Part shown: in pieces, positions 1 through 9,843 of the stretch
Position numbering within the stretch: position 1 is the stretch's first letter
Layout of the letters: each line of letters opens with the position of its first letter
From: Paracoccaceae bacterium
GTDB lineage: Bacteria; Pseudomonadota; Alphaproteobacteria; Rhodobacterales; Rhodobacteraceae
Direction: 5' to 3'
Assembly: GCA_020832445.1 (NCBI GenBank)
Contig: JAFIEO010000085.1
Span: 42,956 to 106,955 of the forward strand
Length of the DNA stretch: 64,000 nt
The notes under the pieces: generated by a model
Told to the model about the DNA's origin: nothing
The model's input: the letters and a program-made list of their open reading frames with translations, nothing else
The model's database searches: none
Made by a program: the position numbers and the translations under genes

Positions 1-141
1 ATTCTGGATGCCGATGGCGCAGCACTGGAAATCATTCCCGGAATGGTGGCCGAAGTAGACATTCTGGCCGGACAGAAAACTGTTTTGGAATACCTGACCC
101 AGCCCGTCATCCGCGTCAAGGACCGCGCCTTGCGGGAATGA
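1..141 (+). CDS. HlyD-family type I secretion periplasmic adaptor, C-terminal end only
   Basis: The frame is open from the left edge and stops at TGA 139-141, giving the last 46 residues of a protein that starts outside the window. The tail reads as the end of a membrane fusion protein: a PGMVAEVDI segment, then GQKTVLEYL and QPVIRVKDRALRE. Prolyl-glycyl-methionine followed by a short strand and 'T.L.YL..P' is typical of type I secretion adaptors, which link an inner-membrane ABC exporter to a TolC-like channel. It faces the giant RTX-containing protein tail to tail, which suggests that protein as its cargo. The family call is firm for so short a piece; the cargo is inferred. Confidence 0.8.
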   Translation: MLDADGAALEIIPGMVAEVDILAGQKTVLEYLTQPVIRVKDRALRE

Positions 142-242
142 CCGCGCGCAACTTGCGCGCGGGCTGCCGTCCTGCGCGCCAGTGCGCGATCACCACAACA
201 GATGATGCATACGCCCATTCGGGCGAACGGCGCGCAGGCCAA

Positions 243-266
243 GGGCGGCAGGATCAACCGCCGCCC
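243..266. terminator. possible hairpin between convergent genes
   Basis: GGGCGGC at 243-249 can pair with GCCGCCC at 260-266 around a 10-base loop. It lies between the convergent ends of the adaptor and the giant gene. There is no T-run, so termination is only a guess. Confidence 0.3.
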
Positions 267-282
267 GTGCAAATTATCCGCG

Positions 283-3200
283 TCACAGGTGGTTTTGCAG
301 ATCACCTGACAGAATGCCAAGGAAGGACATGTCCACATCTGCCGACATCGCGCCAATTTCGAAACTTTCGGGGCGATCCGGCACATTGCCCAAACTTGCG
401 CTTGGCAGGTTATCCTGATCGACAAAGATGAATTCGGGATCAATTGCATTCGGCACCCCGACAACATGCCGGAACAGCGCCAGAACGTCCTGAATATTCA
501 CCACCCCGTCATCGTTGAAATCACCTGCAATAATGTCAGTATCATCGATATCCAGCCCCGGCACACCCACAACCATACGGAACAGGCTTAGCACATCCTG
601 AATGCCCAGCGCCTTGTCCTGTCCCAAGGGTGCCGCGTTATAGTCGCGCACCAGCGACAGATCGCCCGTCGTGCCTGCTTCCAGAAGGAAGCTGAACGTG
701 CCATCTGCCGCCAGTGTTGCCTGATGCTGCGTCCCGCCCGTTTCGGTAAAGGTGACGACCGTATCCTCAGCGTTGGACGGTGTGGCGCGGACGTCACGCA
801 ATTCGACCAGACCGCCCAGCGTGTAGAAAGCAGGATCATACGCGAAACCGAATGCGTCCTCGCCTGTCTGGTCCTCCATTGCGACACCATTCACGTTCAC
901 GCTGCTTAGATCAAAGCTGACATTGCGCGCCCCCGCAATGCTGGTCAGTTGCATGTCGAATGTCACGACAGGCTGGCCCAGATCAGTGATGTTCAGATCA
1001 CTGCCCGAAATCACCAATGACCCCGGCGTAGCCGTAAACCCACCCGAAATGCTGCCCGGCACATAGCCGATCAGGTCACTGTCGAAATCAAGCGTCAGGT
1101 CCAGGTCCTGCAACACACCGCCACTGACCAGCGCCGGATCGATACTGATGGCATAGGTGATGGTCGTGCCCGATTGGCCCAGTTGTGTCAGTGTCAGCGC
1201 CTGCCCTGTCTGTGGTGGCAATTCCGCGCCAGAGATGAACCACAATTCCGTGCCATCTGCGCGCAGCTCCAGCGCCGGATCGGCCCCGTCCAGCCCGTCA
1301 ATGGAACTGGTCAGATTTACCCCGTTCAAGGTAATCCCACCGCCCGCCTGCGCAAGCATGGTTTCCACGCCGCTTTGTGCCAGATCGGTGAAACCCAGAT
1401 AGTCCACATTGATCGTGGTTCCGTCGAAATTCAGCGCGCCGGACACATTCAGCAGGTCCGAATGGCCATAAGCGAATTCGAACGCCGCCAGCGATGCGCC
1501 GAAGCTGGCATCGCCCACGACCGTGATCACCCCCTCGGATTGCGTGAACACGCCAGTATCTGCATCATAAGCATCCCCGACACGGAATTCCCCCGCGGTC
1601 ACATTCAGGTTCCCGTTGATGGTGCCATTGCCGCCCAGCCAGCCATTTTCAAACACACTGGTGCTGCCCGGTGTCGTCACTGTGCCATAGTCCAGATGCA
1701 GCACACCCAGAGTTGCCATGGCCCCGCCGATTTCCACCGCATTGGCCAGCACAGTCGCCCCGTTTGACACATGCAGCAAGCCCGTGCTTCCGCCCGCGCC
1801 CGCCGCAATGCGAATTGCGCCACCATCAGCGCCGGAATTGCCCTGCGTGACCGAAAGCTGCGTGTCCTGACCGTGGACCGTTACATGCGCGCTGCCGCCA
1901 TTGCTGCCAATGATCAACAAGGCACCCGTATCGCCCACTGGCCCGCCAACGCCTGCTTCCAGATGAACCTGCGCGCCAGACGACAGCGACAGCGCACCTG
2001 TGCTGCCAGCCCCTTCGCCCACCGACATTTCTGCATCGGTGCCGCGCACGCTTAGCACGCTGCCAACGCCCTCGACCGACACGCTGCCTGTGCCGCCATT
2101 GCCGGTACCGGCGGGAATGCCGATGCCAACAAACGCATCTGTCACCGCAGACGATCCGACCAGTTCGACCGTCGCACCATCCTCGATGGTCATAGTGCCG
2201 GTGCCGTTATTATAACCCACGATCAGCCGGTTTGCGCCAGATATGGCGGAACCTGCGCCGGTCACAGTCAATTCCCCTTCGCCGCCGGGCAAATTGACGC
2301 TGCCGAAGACACCACCCACAATGACCGAGTTTCGTTCATCACCGGTCAGCGACAGTTCCGCGCCAGTGCGGATTATGGCAGTGCCATTGCCCCCTTCCAG
2401 CCCGCCAACCCAGAAATTGCTGGTCGTGCTACCCTCAATCAGGGCGCTTGCGCCGCCTTCAAGGACGATGCTGCCCGTGCCGGTGTTGTCGAGCGTATGG
2501 TCCCAGCGCGTGCCGATACGAATGCCTGCATTGCCATCTTCCGCAACAATGCTCAGGGTGCCGCCATCGACAGTGACATCACCAGTGCCCCCTTCGGTGC
2601 CGATCAGCATGAAACTGTCAAACCCTGCACCCGTCACCAATGACGTGACTGCGCCACCCGTTTCAACAAGCAGGCTGCCGGTGCCGCCATTATAGCCAAT
2701 GTTAAGCTGCTGATGTTCAGCGCTTTCATAGGACAGCGTGGCCCCGTCGCGCACAATCACTGTGCCGGTTCCGGCGCCGCCCTCACCGCCGCCAACATAC
2801 AGGTTGGCGTATTTCGCACTTGCAACCGAAAGTCCGGTCTGCATCCCTTCAATCGTCAGGCTGCCGGTGCCAGCGCCACCTTGCGCGTTCCCCTGATCAC
2901 CAACGGAAATGCTGGCCTCGCCATAGCCTGCCGAACCGTCAAGCAGTTCGACCAGACCAGACACGCCATCAGACAGCGTCATGGTGCCAGTACCGCCATT
3001 GCGCCCGATGCCAAGGAAGGCATGGCTTTCGCGGCCCTCGACAAGCAAGTCGCCACCTTCCAGATTGACGGTGCCCGTGCCGCCCACTTCGCCGACCAGC
3101 AGGGCCGCGCCGTCGCTGCCGCCCTCGACAAAGATGCGGCTGCCGTCATCGGCATTCAGAACACCTGTGCCCCCATCAAACCCGATGCGGATGTTCGCGC

Positions 3201-6200
3201 GCCCGCCATCCCCGTCAAGATCGACCGGGTCTGCATTCCGCAGGTAATGCACGCCATGGTTAAAGACACCAAACACCGCGCCGCTGACATTCACCGTGCC
3301 GGTTCCGTCTGTCCCGCGCCCGATATCCAAAGTGGCAAACGGGCTGTCTGCGCCGCCCACCAGAACGAAGCCGTGCACATTGTCGGGATCAGCGCCATAC
3401 TGGCCTGAAATTGTCATCGTCCCCGTGCCACCGTCGCGCCCTATCACGGCGTAGGGTTCGCCATCATTATGCGCGATGATCGCCAGCAGACTGTCGTTCA
3501 TCTGCACATCACCCGTGCCGCCCCCCCGACCGACATGCATGGTGGCAAAACCTGTATCGGCACTTATGAACAGATCACTGTCCTGCATTTGCAGCGTGCC
3601 GGTATTGCCTGCGCCGCGCCCGACATTCACATAGGCGTCGTCGTAGCCCCAGATGTCAGCTTCAGACCCGTCGACCAAATTCAGCAACCCTTGGCCGCCA
3701 TCCCACGCGCCCAGTTCAAGGCCCGCGCCACCGTTCCACGCAAAGACGTTCAGCTCGGACGCGGTCAGATACACCTCGCCCAGACTGCCATCTCCTGCGC
3801 CAATGGCCATCCATGCGCCAAACGTGCTGGACACGAAAATTTCTGACTGGTCTTCGGCAAAAATCTCGGCAAAGCCGCCATCACGACCAATAACCATTTC
3901 AGCGACACCGCCCATTCCGTCCAGATTGACGAAAGTCAGATCATCTTCGAAGGTGACGCCACGGTTCAGCACACCCAGATAGCCGCCATAAATCTCTGCC
4001 TCGGCAGTGCCATTGCGGCCAAAATTCATTCCTACAAACGGGCTGGCCGCGCCGCCGGTAATCATCAGGCCATGCGAATTGCTACCATTACCGGTAATAT
4101 AGACACGGCCACCCGGATCCCACAGGCCGCCACTGTTCGCGCCAATTTCAATAACGCCGTCGCCAGTGTCGCCCGCCTGGACCGTCACGCGTCCATGGCC
4201 GATATAGGCTGTTCCGTAGCCGCCATCCCGACCAATCGACAGAAGGGTAAAATCATCATCCGATGTGGTTTGCTGGCGGTAGGTTCCGCCATTGGCAACA
4301 TTCAGTGTCCCCTCACCACCCTGACGACCAAAGGCCGCGATTGTGCCAGTGCCCGAATGCACAAAACTGCCGCCATCAATCTCGATCAAGCCATGCGCAT
4401 CGTGCCCGCGCCCGACCCATAGCAGTTCATTCCCGTCTGCATTGGGTCCGGCGGTGGTGCCCACAGGGTCGGAAATGCTGAAACTGCCGCCATCCAGCAC
4501 ACGCAAGCTCCCTGAGCCGCCATCGCGGCCAATGCTGACAGATGCGCCTTCTGCCGCAGATGTGGTGCCGCCGCCCGCAATAAGCGATACACTGCTGTCC
4601 GGTCCGGCCACGGTCAGCTTGCCAAAGGCATCCTGGCCACGCCCCACACTTAAGAACGGTCCCGCGCCTGTTCCGTCGGCATTCAGGCTTTCCTGCGCGC
4701 CGTTGACGACCGTGACACTGCCCAAAGTGTCCGCGCCATCACCGATACCCCATCCAGGCGGCCCCTCATAGGTATTCCCGCCGATTATCACGGCCGGATC
4801 AGTATTCGATGTTGCATAGGGGCTGTCCAGGAAGGTGAACTCTGCGCCTGCGGCAAAGGGGCTGCCTTGTGGGATGGGCCCGAACCCGTCCTGAGATTCA
4901 GCGGCGTCACTAAAATCCTGAATATCCTGAAGCGATCCGAAGGGCAGTGGCGTTGCACCGTCAATCTGGAAAACAAACACCGACCCCTCAAGTCCGCCCT
5001 CATTCAAAACCATCAGATCATAGGATATACCATCAACTGTAACCCGCTCAAATTCAAAGTAAAAGCCAACAGGGTCTGCAACCCCGTCAATCAGAACTTC
5101 ATAAGGTTTTGGCCCGAAGATATCAACAAAATCAGGCTCATCATCATCCCAGCCCGGGAATATCTGATAGGAATACACGGCATCATCGACGGGCAGTGCA
5201 AATGACAGTTCAACCTGCGCATAGCCCAGCAGCACCTCATCCTCATCCTCGTCAATGCGGTATCCGCTGAAGGTGATGACCGCCGGTGCACCTGTGCCTG
5301 TCACAGGTTCTGGCGTAGGGACCAACGGCGTGCCCAGACTCGAAATCGCAATCGGCGTATCCGGGCCAAGCGGGTCACCCGGCGGGATAGAGCCTGCACT
5401 GACTATGGTTTCACGAAACGTGTTGAATTCAGCCAGATTGGCAAAGGACAGTTCCGGCCCACCAATCTGGAAGAAGAAATCCAGATTGGTGGACTGGCCG
5501 GTTGGGTTAATGAATTCAAGGATGTCATAATTGACACCATTGCTGTCAGTCAGTCGGATGATTTGCGTCAGCAAGGTCAGCGGATTATCGAGGCCGGGCA
5601 CCTGCACGAAGAACGGTCCGGGCGACGACAATTCTACCTGAACCCCGTCGTAGTCCTGGGGCATCGGGCCAATTTCGGTATATGAAAAGACACCGCCTTC
5701 GGGGGCGAAAATCGTCATCTCTGCGGCAGCCAATGATACCGGATCATCTGATGATGTTGCGGTATTGTAGCCCACTTGATAGCCGGTCAGCATGATTGCG
5801 GTCAAATCAGCCTGGGGCATCTCTGGCCCGTCAGTTACCACTGTGACAGCGCCCGGTATGGCCGACAGCAGGATCGGTGTGCCAGAGGCGGCATCGGCGG
5901 AAGAGGGGATTTGCTCCAAAGCAGTAAAGCCCGCCCAGAAAGAATTGACTGCCGCGATATCCGTGCCATCGGGCAAGGGTTCACCGTCCAACGTCAGAAA
6001 GTGCAGGCGGTCTGCGCCAAGATCATCCACAATCAGCACATCATAAGTCTGCCCATCCGACACAATGCGTGCCGCCAGAATTTCAACATTTTCATCCGGC
6101 AGCATATCGCCATTCAGGCGCACATCTATAGGCAACTCATCAAAACGAAGGCGCACAACCGCCGTGCCTGTTTCGGCATGCGTTTCCAGCAGGTCATGGA

Positions 6201-8097
6201 TAAGTGACACGCCTGATGTTGAGAATGTCAATGCAAGTTCGCTCGGCAGGGTCGTCGTGAAATCAGTGGTATCGAAGGGGTTTTGCGAATCGTCAATGCT
6301 GAACCCGCTGATGGTCGTGGTGTGCAGCGTGCTGGTATCCACCGCGTTCCAACCCGCAAGGCCGGTCAGCGCAATCGGGGCATGGGGCGGGAAGTCTGAA
6401 TTGGAATCGGGCAGGTTGATGCCGTTGCTGTCAGCCTGCGCGATGATGCTTTCAAGCGTGGCGGGTGTCATGGATGCGGGCAGCGGGTCACCGCCAACAA
6501 CGAACATATATTGTTCCTGCACCGAATAATTCAGGATCAGCACGTCGGTGGTGCGGGGCGTGCCGCCCTCGCTCCATTGCATTTGCGCGATCATTACCTC
6601 GGGGTCGCCGACGATCAGGGCATTGTTCAGGGTGCTCAGGATCGGTTCATGGCCGCCAAATTCAATTTCGAACGGCCCGTCAATTTGCCCGGGATTGACC
6701 ATAGTGTAGCTGATGACCGGGGCGGCCTGCGTGAAACTTAGCCCCAATGTGGCAGGGCCCGTGATGTCGGTCACCTGACCGGTGCCATCAACCATGCTGA
6801 AGCCGAAACCCGTAATCGTAAATGCTGTTGCCATTGGTATAACTCCGCCAGTGCCGTCCGGGGCTGTCAGTTCAAAAACCTGATCGGCAAATTCGATGTA
6901 ATGAATGTTTTGAAGTGTATTGGTCCCGTCATGCGGGTTCAGCGCCGTGCCCGCCCCCCGCAGATCAGTGACAGTGGTGATGCCTGTCGCGGTATCCGTT
7001 GTAATGTCATAGTCGGTCATATTGCCCGAAAACCGCGCCGTGTTGACCCCGCCGCCGCCGTCAAGCGTGTCATTGCCTGCGCCGCCTTCCAGCGTGTCGT
7101 TGCCCGCACCGCCCGTCAGCGTGTTGTCGCCATAATTGCCCAGCAACAGGTTCCCGCTGTCATTTGCCTGCAAAGACAGATCAGCCGCGCCCAGAAGCTG
7201 CGCCGCGTCGGCCCCCGCCCCAAGGGTCAGGTTGCCCGAAGACAGCAAACGCAGCGAATCGTCCGACCCTGCGACCAGATCGAGTTTCACATTTCCCGCT
7301 GAAAGATCGACCTGTGCCCCGATGGAAATTGCGCCCCATGTCAGGGTGACCGCTACATCCGGCGCGGCGCCAAGGGCCAGCGCATACCCCCCGGCATTTG
7401 CAGAAAAGGTGCTGGTGCCACTGGCCGCGATGGATACGCCGCTTTCACCTTCGCCCAGCGAATAGAAGCCATCCTCATCCATGTCCGAATAGACCACACC
7501 CGTCAAAAACACGTCTGTGCCCGACAGCGCGAATTTCTGCGTCAGCATGGACGCGTTCCAGTCCGTGCCGCTTTGGGTGAACACCCCTTCCACCTGCGCA
7601 ACGCCGGTTTCACGGAACCATTCGGTCAGGATATTGCGCCGGTGCCCGTCGCTGTCAAACAGCCCCGCCGCATGGTTGATGACAGCGGCTTGCATGTTGA
7701 TGGCATTGGGGAAAGTGCCTTGCCATGACAGGTTTTCACCCCAACCGGCAGGGGCTTCAAGTGAATATCCGGCAGCTTCGATCCGGTCCGAAATGGATGA
7801 CCCATCCTGCCCTGTATGGCTGAAGATATTTGCGTCCAGCATCCAGTCTGAATGCCCCAGCGCGGCATCGCGCAACATTGCGTCCGGCGCCAGAACTTGC
7901 AGCGCAAGCCCTGAAACGCTGTCAGATGGCAGCCCGCGGTTCAGCCCAGTAATGCCAAGATCTTCAAGTGATGCACGCAAACTGCTGCTTGTCACGCCCG
8001 CATCCGCAAGCAATCGGTCAACCTCGCGTTGAGGGTCCAGCCTTGCGCGGTTTACATATTCCAGAAATAGCTGATCCAGATCAGTAAAATTACTCAT
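283..8097 (-). CDS. giant multidomain CAP/RTX/repeat/cohesin-dockerin-like secreted protein
   Basis: This is a 2604-residue acidic, glycine-rich protein. Residues about 5-190 form a CAP/SCP domain, with GHSDWM..., FSHTG, GENLSWQG and HRRNIL motifs. Residues about 200-240 resemble an SdrD-B/carboxypeptidase-regulatory strand unit (YSDMDEDGFYSLGEGE). About 325-350 hold RTX nonapeptides (GGAGNDTLEGGAGNDTLDGG). From about 421, 596, 769 and 939 there are four related segments of about 170 residues. From about 1100 to 2200 many copies of 'IGRDGGTGTM...' match the T5SS/PEP-CTERM-associated repeat type and predict a beta-helix. A cohesin-like region (about 2300-2420) and a dockerin-like pair follow, with the calcium loop GDFNDDGVVNIQD near 2525. 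No Sec signal is seen at the N-terminus. RTX repeats and the neighbouring HlyD gene suggest type I secretion. A surface, adhesin or matrix role is inferred; there is no direct evidence of its activity. Confidence 0.9.
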   Translation of the reverse strand: MSNFTDLDQLFLEYVNRARLDPQREVDRLLADAGVTSSSLRASLEDLGITGLNRGLPSDSVSGLALQVLAPDAMLRDAALGHSDWMLDANIFSHTGQDGSSISDRIEAAGYSLEAPAGWGENLSWQGTFPNAINMQAAVINHAAGLFDSDGHRRNILTEWFRETGVAQVEGVFTQSGTDWNASMLTQKFALSGTDVFLTGVVYSDMDEDGFYSLGEGESGVSIAASGTSTFSANAGGYALALGAAPDVAVTLTWGAISIGAQVDLSAGNVKLDLVAGSDDSLRLLSSGNLTLGAGADAAQLLGAADLSLQANDSGNLLLGNYGDNTLTGGAGNDTLEGGAGNDTLDGGGGVNTARFSGNMTDYDITTDTATGITTVTDLRGAGTALNPHDGTNTLQNIHYIEFADQVFELTAPDGTGGVIPMATAFTITGFGFSMVDGTGQVTDITGPATLGLSFTQAAPVISYTMVNPGQIDGPFEIEFGGHEPILSTLNNALIVGDPEVMIAQMQWSEGGTPRTTDVLILNYSVQEQYMFVVGGDPLPASMTPATLESIIAQADSNGINLPDSNSDFPPHAPIALTGLAGWNAVDTSTLHTTTISGFSIDDSQNPFDTTDFTTTLPSELALTFSTSGVSLIHDLLETHAETGTAVVRLRFDELPIDVRLNGDMLPDENVEILAARIVSDGQTYDVLIVDDLGADRLHFLTLDGEPLPDGTDIAAVNSFWAGFTALEQIPSSADAASGTPILLSAIPGAVTVVTDGPEMPQADLTAIMLTGYQVGYNTATSSDDPVSLAAAEMTIFAPEGGVFSYTEIGPMPQDYDGVQVELSSPGPFFVQVPGLDNPLTLLTQIIRLTDSNGVNYDILEFINPTGQSTNLDFFFQIGGPELSFANLAEFNTFRETIVSAGSIPPGDPLGPDTPIAISSLGTPLVPTPEPVTGTGAPAVITFSGYRIDEDEDEVLLGYAQVELSFALPVDDAVYSYQIFPGWDDDEPDFVDIFGPKPYEVLIDGVADPVGFYFEFERVTVDGISYDLMVLNEGGLEGSVFVFQIDGATPLPFGSLQDIQDFSDAAESQDGFGPIPQGSPFAAGAEFTFLDSPYATSNTDPAVIIGGNTYEGPPGWGIGDGADTLGSVTVVNGAQESLNADGTGAGPFLSVGRGQDAFGKLTVAGPDSSVSLIAGGGTTSAAEGASVSIGRDGGSGSLRVLDGGSFSISDPVGTTAGPNADGNELLWVGRGHDAHGLIEIDGGSFVHSGTGTIAAFGRQGGEGTLNVANGGTYRQQTTSDDDFTLLSIGRDGGYGTAYIGHGRVTVQAGDTGDGVIEIGANSGGLWDPGGRVYITGNGSNSHGLMITGGAASPFVGMNFGRNGTAEAEIYGGYLGVLNRGVTFEDDLTFVNLDGMGGVAEMVIGRDGGFAEIFAEDQSEIFVSSTFGAWMAIGAGDGSLGEVYLTASELNVFAWNGGAGLELGAWDGGQGLLNLVDGSEADIWGYDDAYVNVGRGAGNTGTLQMQDSDLFISADTGFATMHVGRGGGTGDVQMNDSLLAIIAHNDGEPYAVIGRDGGTGTMTISGQYGADPDNVHGFVLVGGADSPFATLDIGRGTDGTGTVNVSGAVFGVFNHGVHYLRNADPVDLDGDGGRANIRIGFDGGTGVLNADDGSRIFVEGGSDGAALLVGEVGGTGTVNLEGGDLLVEGRESHAFLGIGRNGGTGTMTLSDGVSGLVELLDGSAGYGEASISVGDQGNAQGGAGTGSLTIEGMQTGLSVASAKYANLYVGGGEGGAGTGTVIVRDGATLSYESAEHQQLNIGYNGGTGSLLVETGGAVTSLVTGAGFDSFMLIGTEGGTGDVTVDGGTLSIVAEDGNAGIRIGTRWDHTLDNTGTGSIVLEGGASALIEGSTTSNFWVGGLEGGNGTAIIRTGAELSLTGDERNSVIVGGVFGSVNLPGGEGELTVTGAGSAISGANRLIVGYNNGTGTMTIEDGATVELVGSSAVTDAFVGIGIPAGTGNGGTGSVSVEGVGSVLSVRGTDAEMSVGEGAGSTGALSLSSGAQVHLEAGVGGPVGDTGALLIIGSNGGSAHVTVHGQDTQLSVTQGNSGADGGAIRIAAGAGGSTGLLHVSNGATVLANAVEIGGAMATLGVLHLDYGTVTTPGSTSVFENGWLGGNGTINGNLNVTAGEFRVGDAYDADTGVFTQSEGVITVVGDASFGASLAAFEFAYGHSDLLNVSGALNFDGTTINVDYLGFTDLAQSGVETMLAQAGGGITLNGVNLTSSIDGLDGADPALELRADGTELWFISGAELPPQTGQALTLTQLGQSGTTITYAISIDPALVSGGVLQDLDLTLDFDSDLIGYVPGSISGGFTATPGSLVISGSDLNITDLGQPVVTFDMQLTSIAGARNVSFDLSSVNVNGVAMEDQTGEDAFGFAYDPAFYTLGGLVELRDVRATPSNAEDTVVTFTETGGTQHQATLAADGTFSFLLEAGTTGDLSLVRDYNAAPLGQDKALGIQDVLSLFRMVVGVPGLDIDDTDIIAGDFNDDGVVNIQDVLALFRHVVGVPNAIDPEFIFVDQDNLPSASLGNVPDRPESFEIGAMSADVDMSFLGILSGDLQNHL

Positions 8098-8325
8098 AAT
8101 ATAAATACTCCAATTCGCAAATCTTAGCCGATTAACGACGCGCCGGTAAAGAGACTATTCGCTGTGTCCGCTGGATTTACCGCAATGGAGTATCTGTTCG
8201 TAAAGCTGTCGGGTTGTGCCAAACAATGTCCGGCCAGACCTTGTTGGATTTGCTACAAGGGGGCTGCGGCCTTTGGGCTGTGCACGGCCTGTCGCGGTGC
8301 GGTTGTGTTTTCCGCCACAGCCAGC

Positions 8326-9843
8326 CTACATCACCGCCCCGATCTGCCACGGGACAAATTCAACGGCACCGAAGCCCTGCGCTTCGCTTTTCGTTTCTTC
8401 GCCAGATGCGACGCGCAGCATCATTTCAAAGATTTGCCGGCCCTTTTGTTCCAGCGTCACACCTGACAGGATTTCACCGCAATCGACATCCATATCGGGT
8501 TCCATCCGCCGCCACAGGTCCGGGTTGGATGCAATCTTGATGCACGGCACCGGACGATAGCCCGACACACTGCCACGCCCCGTTGTGAACGCAATCAGGT
8601 TCGCACCAGAGGCGATCTGCCCAGTCACAGAACACGGATCATAGCCGGGACTGTCCATGAACACAAAACCCGCGCGGTCAATGGGTTCGCCATATTTATA
8701 GACTGCCGACAGCGGCGCGGCACCGCCCTTGGCCACCGCGCCCAGACTTTTTTCAAGGATCGTGGTCAGGCCGCCGCGCTTGTTGCCGGGCGACGGGTTG
8801 TTGTCCATTTCCCCGAAATTGCGGGCGGTGTAATCTTCCCACCAGGTGATCAGATCAATCAGCTTGCGCCCTGTGGGTTCGTCGGCGCGGCGGGTCAACA
8901 AATGCTCTGCCCCGTAAATCTCTGATGTTTCGGACAGAATGGACGTGCCACCCTGCCGCACCAACAGATCCGACGCCACACCCAGCGCGGGGTTCGCCGT
9001 AATCCCCGAATACCCGTCAGAGCCGCCGCATTGCATACCCAGAACCAGCTTCGCGGCAGGCGCTGGCTGGCGGACGGCCTTGTTTGCCTCTGCCGCCAGT
9101 TCACGCAGAATGGCAACGCCCTTGTCGACGGTTGCACGGGTGCCCCCCGTCTGCTGGATCGTCATATACCGGAAGCGTGCGGTGTCCTTCCGCGAATTGC
9201 TGTCAATCAGGTCGGGGATCTGCATCACCTCGCACCCAAGGCCCACCATCAGGATGGCCCCGAAATTCGGGTTATGGCCATATCCGGCGATCGTGCGAAA
9301 CAGCGTGTCATACCCTTCGCCCTTGCCGGACATGCCGCAGCCAGTGCCGTGAACGATAGGCACAATCCCGTCAACATTGGCGAAATCGCGCAGCCAGCCC
9401 TGCCGTTCGCATTCTTCGGCAATGAACCGCGCGACAGAACCTGCACAATTCACAGATGTCAGAATACCCAGATAGTTCCGCGTGCCCACCCGCCCCGATG
9501 GACGGTGAAAGCCGCGGAATTCAGCAGGGGTATCCGCCGCAGGCAACGCAACCACAGCACTGCCAAAGCCATAATCCTGCTTATGCGCGCCCATGCCAAG
9601 ATTGTGGACATGCACATGCGCGCCCACAGAAATGTCCTGACTGGCCACGCCTATAATCTGGCCGTATCTCAACACCGGCTCGCCCGCTGAAATGGCGCGG
9701 ATGGCAACCTTGTGGCCTGATGGGATCGCGTCTTGTGCGGTGACCCCCGCCATAACCGGCGCACCGGCACTTAGCGGCTTCAGGGCCACCATGATATTGT
9801 CGCGCGTGTGCAGGCGCAAAGCGGCATGAAGCTTGTCTGTCAC
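8326..9843 (-). CDS. UxaA-family altronate/galactarate-type dehydratase
   Basis: The 505-residue protein has the fused layout of the UxaA/GarD family. A SAF domain (about residues 1-90, with VHVHNLG) is joined to the large catalytic part starting near FRGFHRPSGRVGTRNY. Conserved GTGCGM, CGGSDGYSGITANP and GNKRGGLTT motifs are present. Family members dehydrate sugar acids such as D-altronate to 2-keto-3-deoxygluconate using Fe2+/Mn2+. It is the last gene of a five-gene transcription unit and its ATG overlaps the stop of the dehydrogenase (ATGA, 9840-9843). The substrate is not decided by sequence. Altronate fits the neighbouring L-galactonate-type dehydrogenase; other C6 or deoxy sugar acids remain possible. 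Confidence 0.85.
   Translation of the reverse strand: MTDKLHAALRLHTRDNIMVALKPLSAGAPVMAGVTAQDAIPSGHKVAIRAISAGEPVLRYGQIIGVASQDISVGAHVHVHNLGMGAHKQDYGFGSAVVALPAADTPAEFRGFHRPSGRVGTRNYLGILTSVNCAGSVARFIAEECERQGWLRDFANVDGIVPIVHGTGCGMSGKGEGYDTLFRTIAGYGHNPNFGAILMVGLGCEVMQIPDLIDSNSRKDTARFRYMTIQQTGGTRATVDKGVAILRELAAEANKAVRQPAPAAKLVLGMQCGGSDGYSGITANPALGVASDLLVRQGGTSILSETSEIYGAEHLLTRRADEPTGRKLIDLITWWEDYTARNFGEMDNNPSPGNKRGGLTTILEKSLGAVAKGGAAPLSAVYKYGEPIDRAGFVFMDSPGYDPCSVTGQIASGANLIAFTTGRGSVSGYRPVPCIKIASNPDLWRRMEPDMDVDCGEILSGVTLEQKGRQIFEMMLRVASGEETKSEAQGFGAVEFVPWQIGAVM

Noticed and set aside
1174..4422. Several plus-strand open frames of 80-230 codons
   Set aside because: They lie antisense to the repeat-rich giant gene; their Ala/Pro/Arg-rich sequences are what the complement of Gly-rich repeats gives.
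1700..4700. Regularly spaced DNA repeats that might suggest a CRISPR-like array
   Set aside because: Units vary in length and sequence and keep a single reading frame; they encode the protein repeats of the giant gene.
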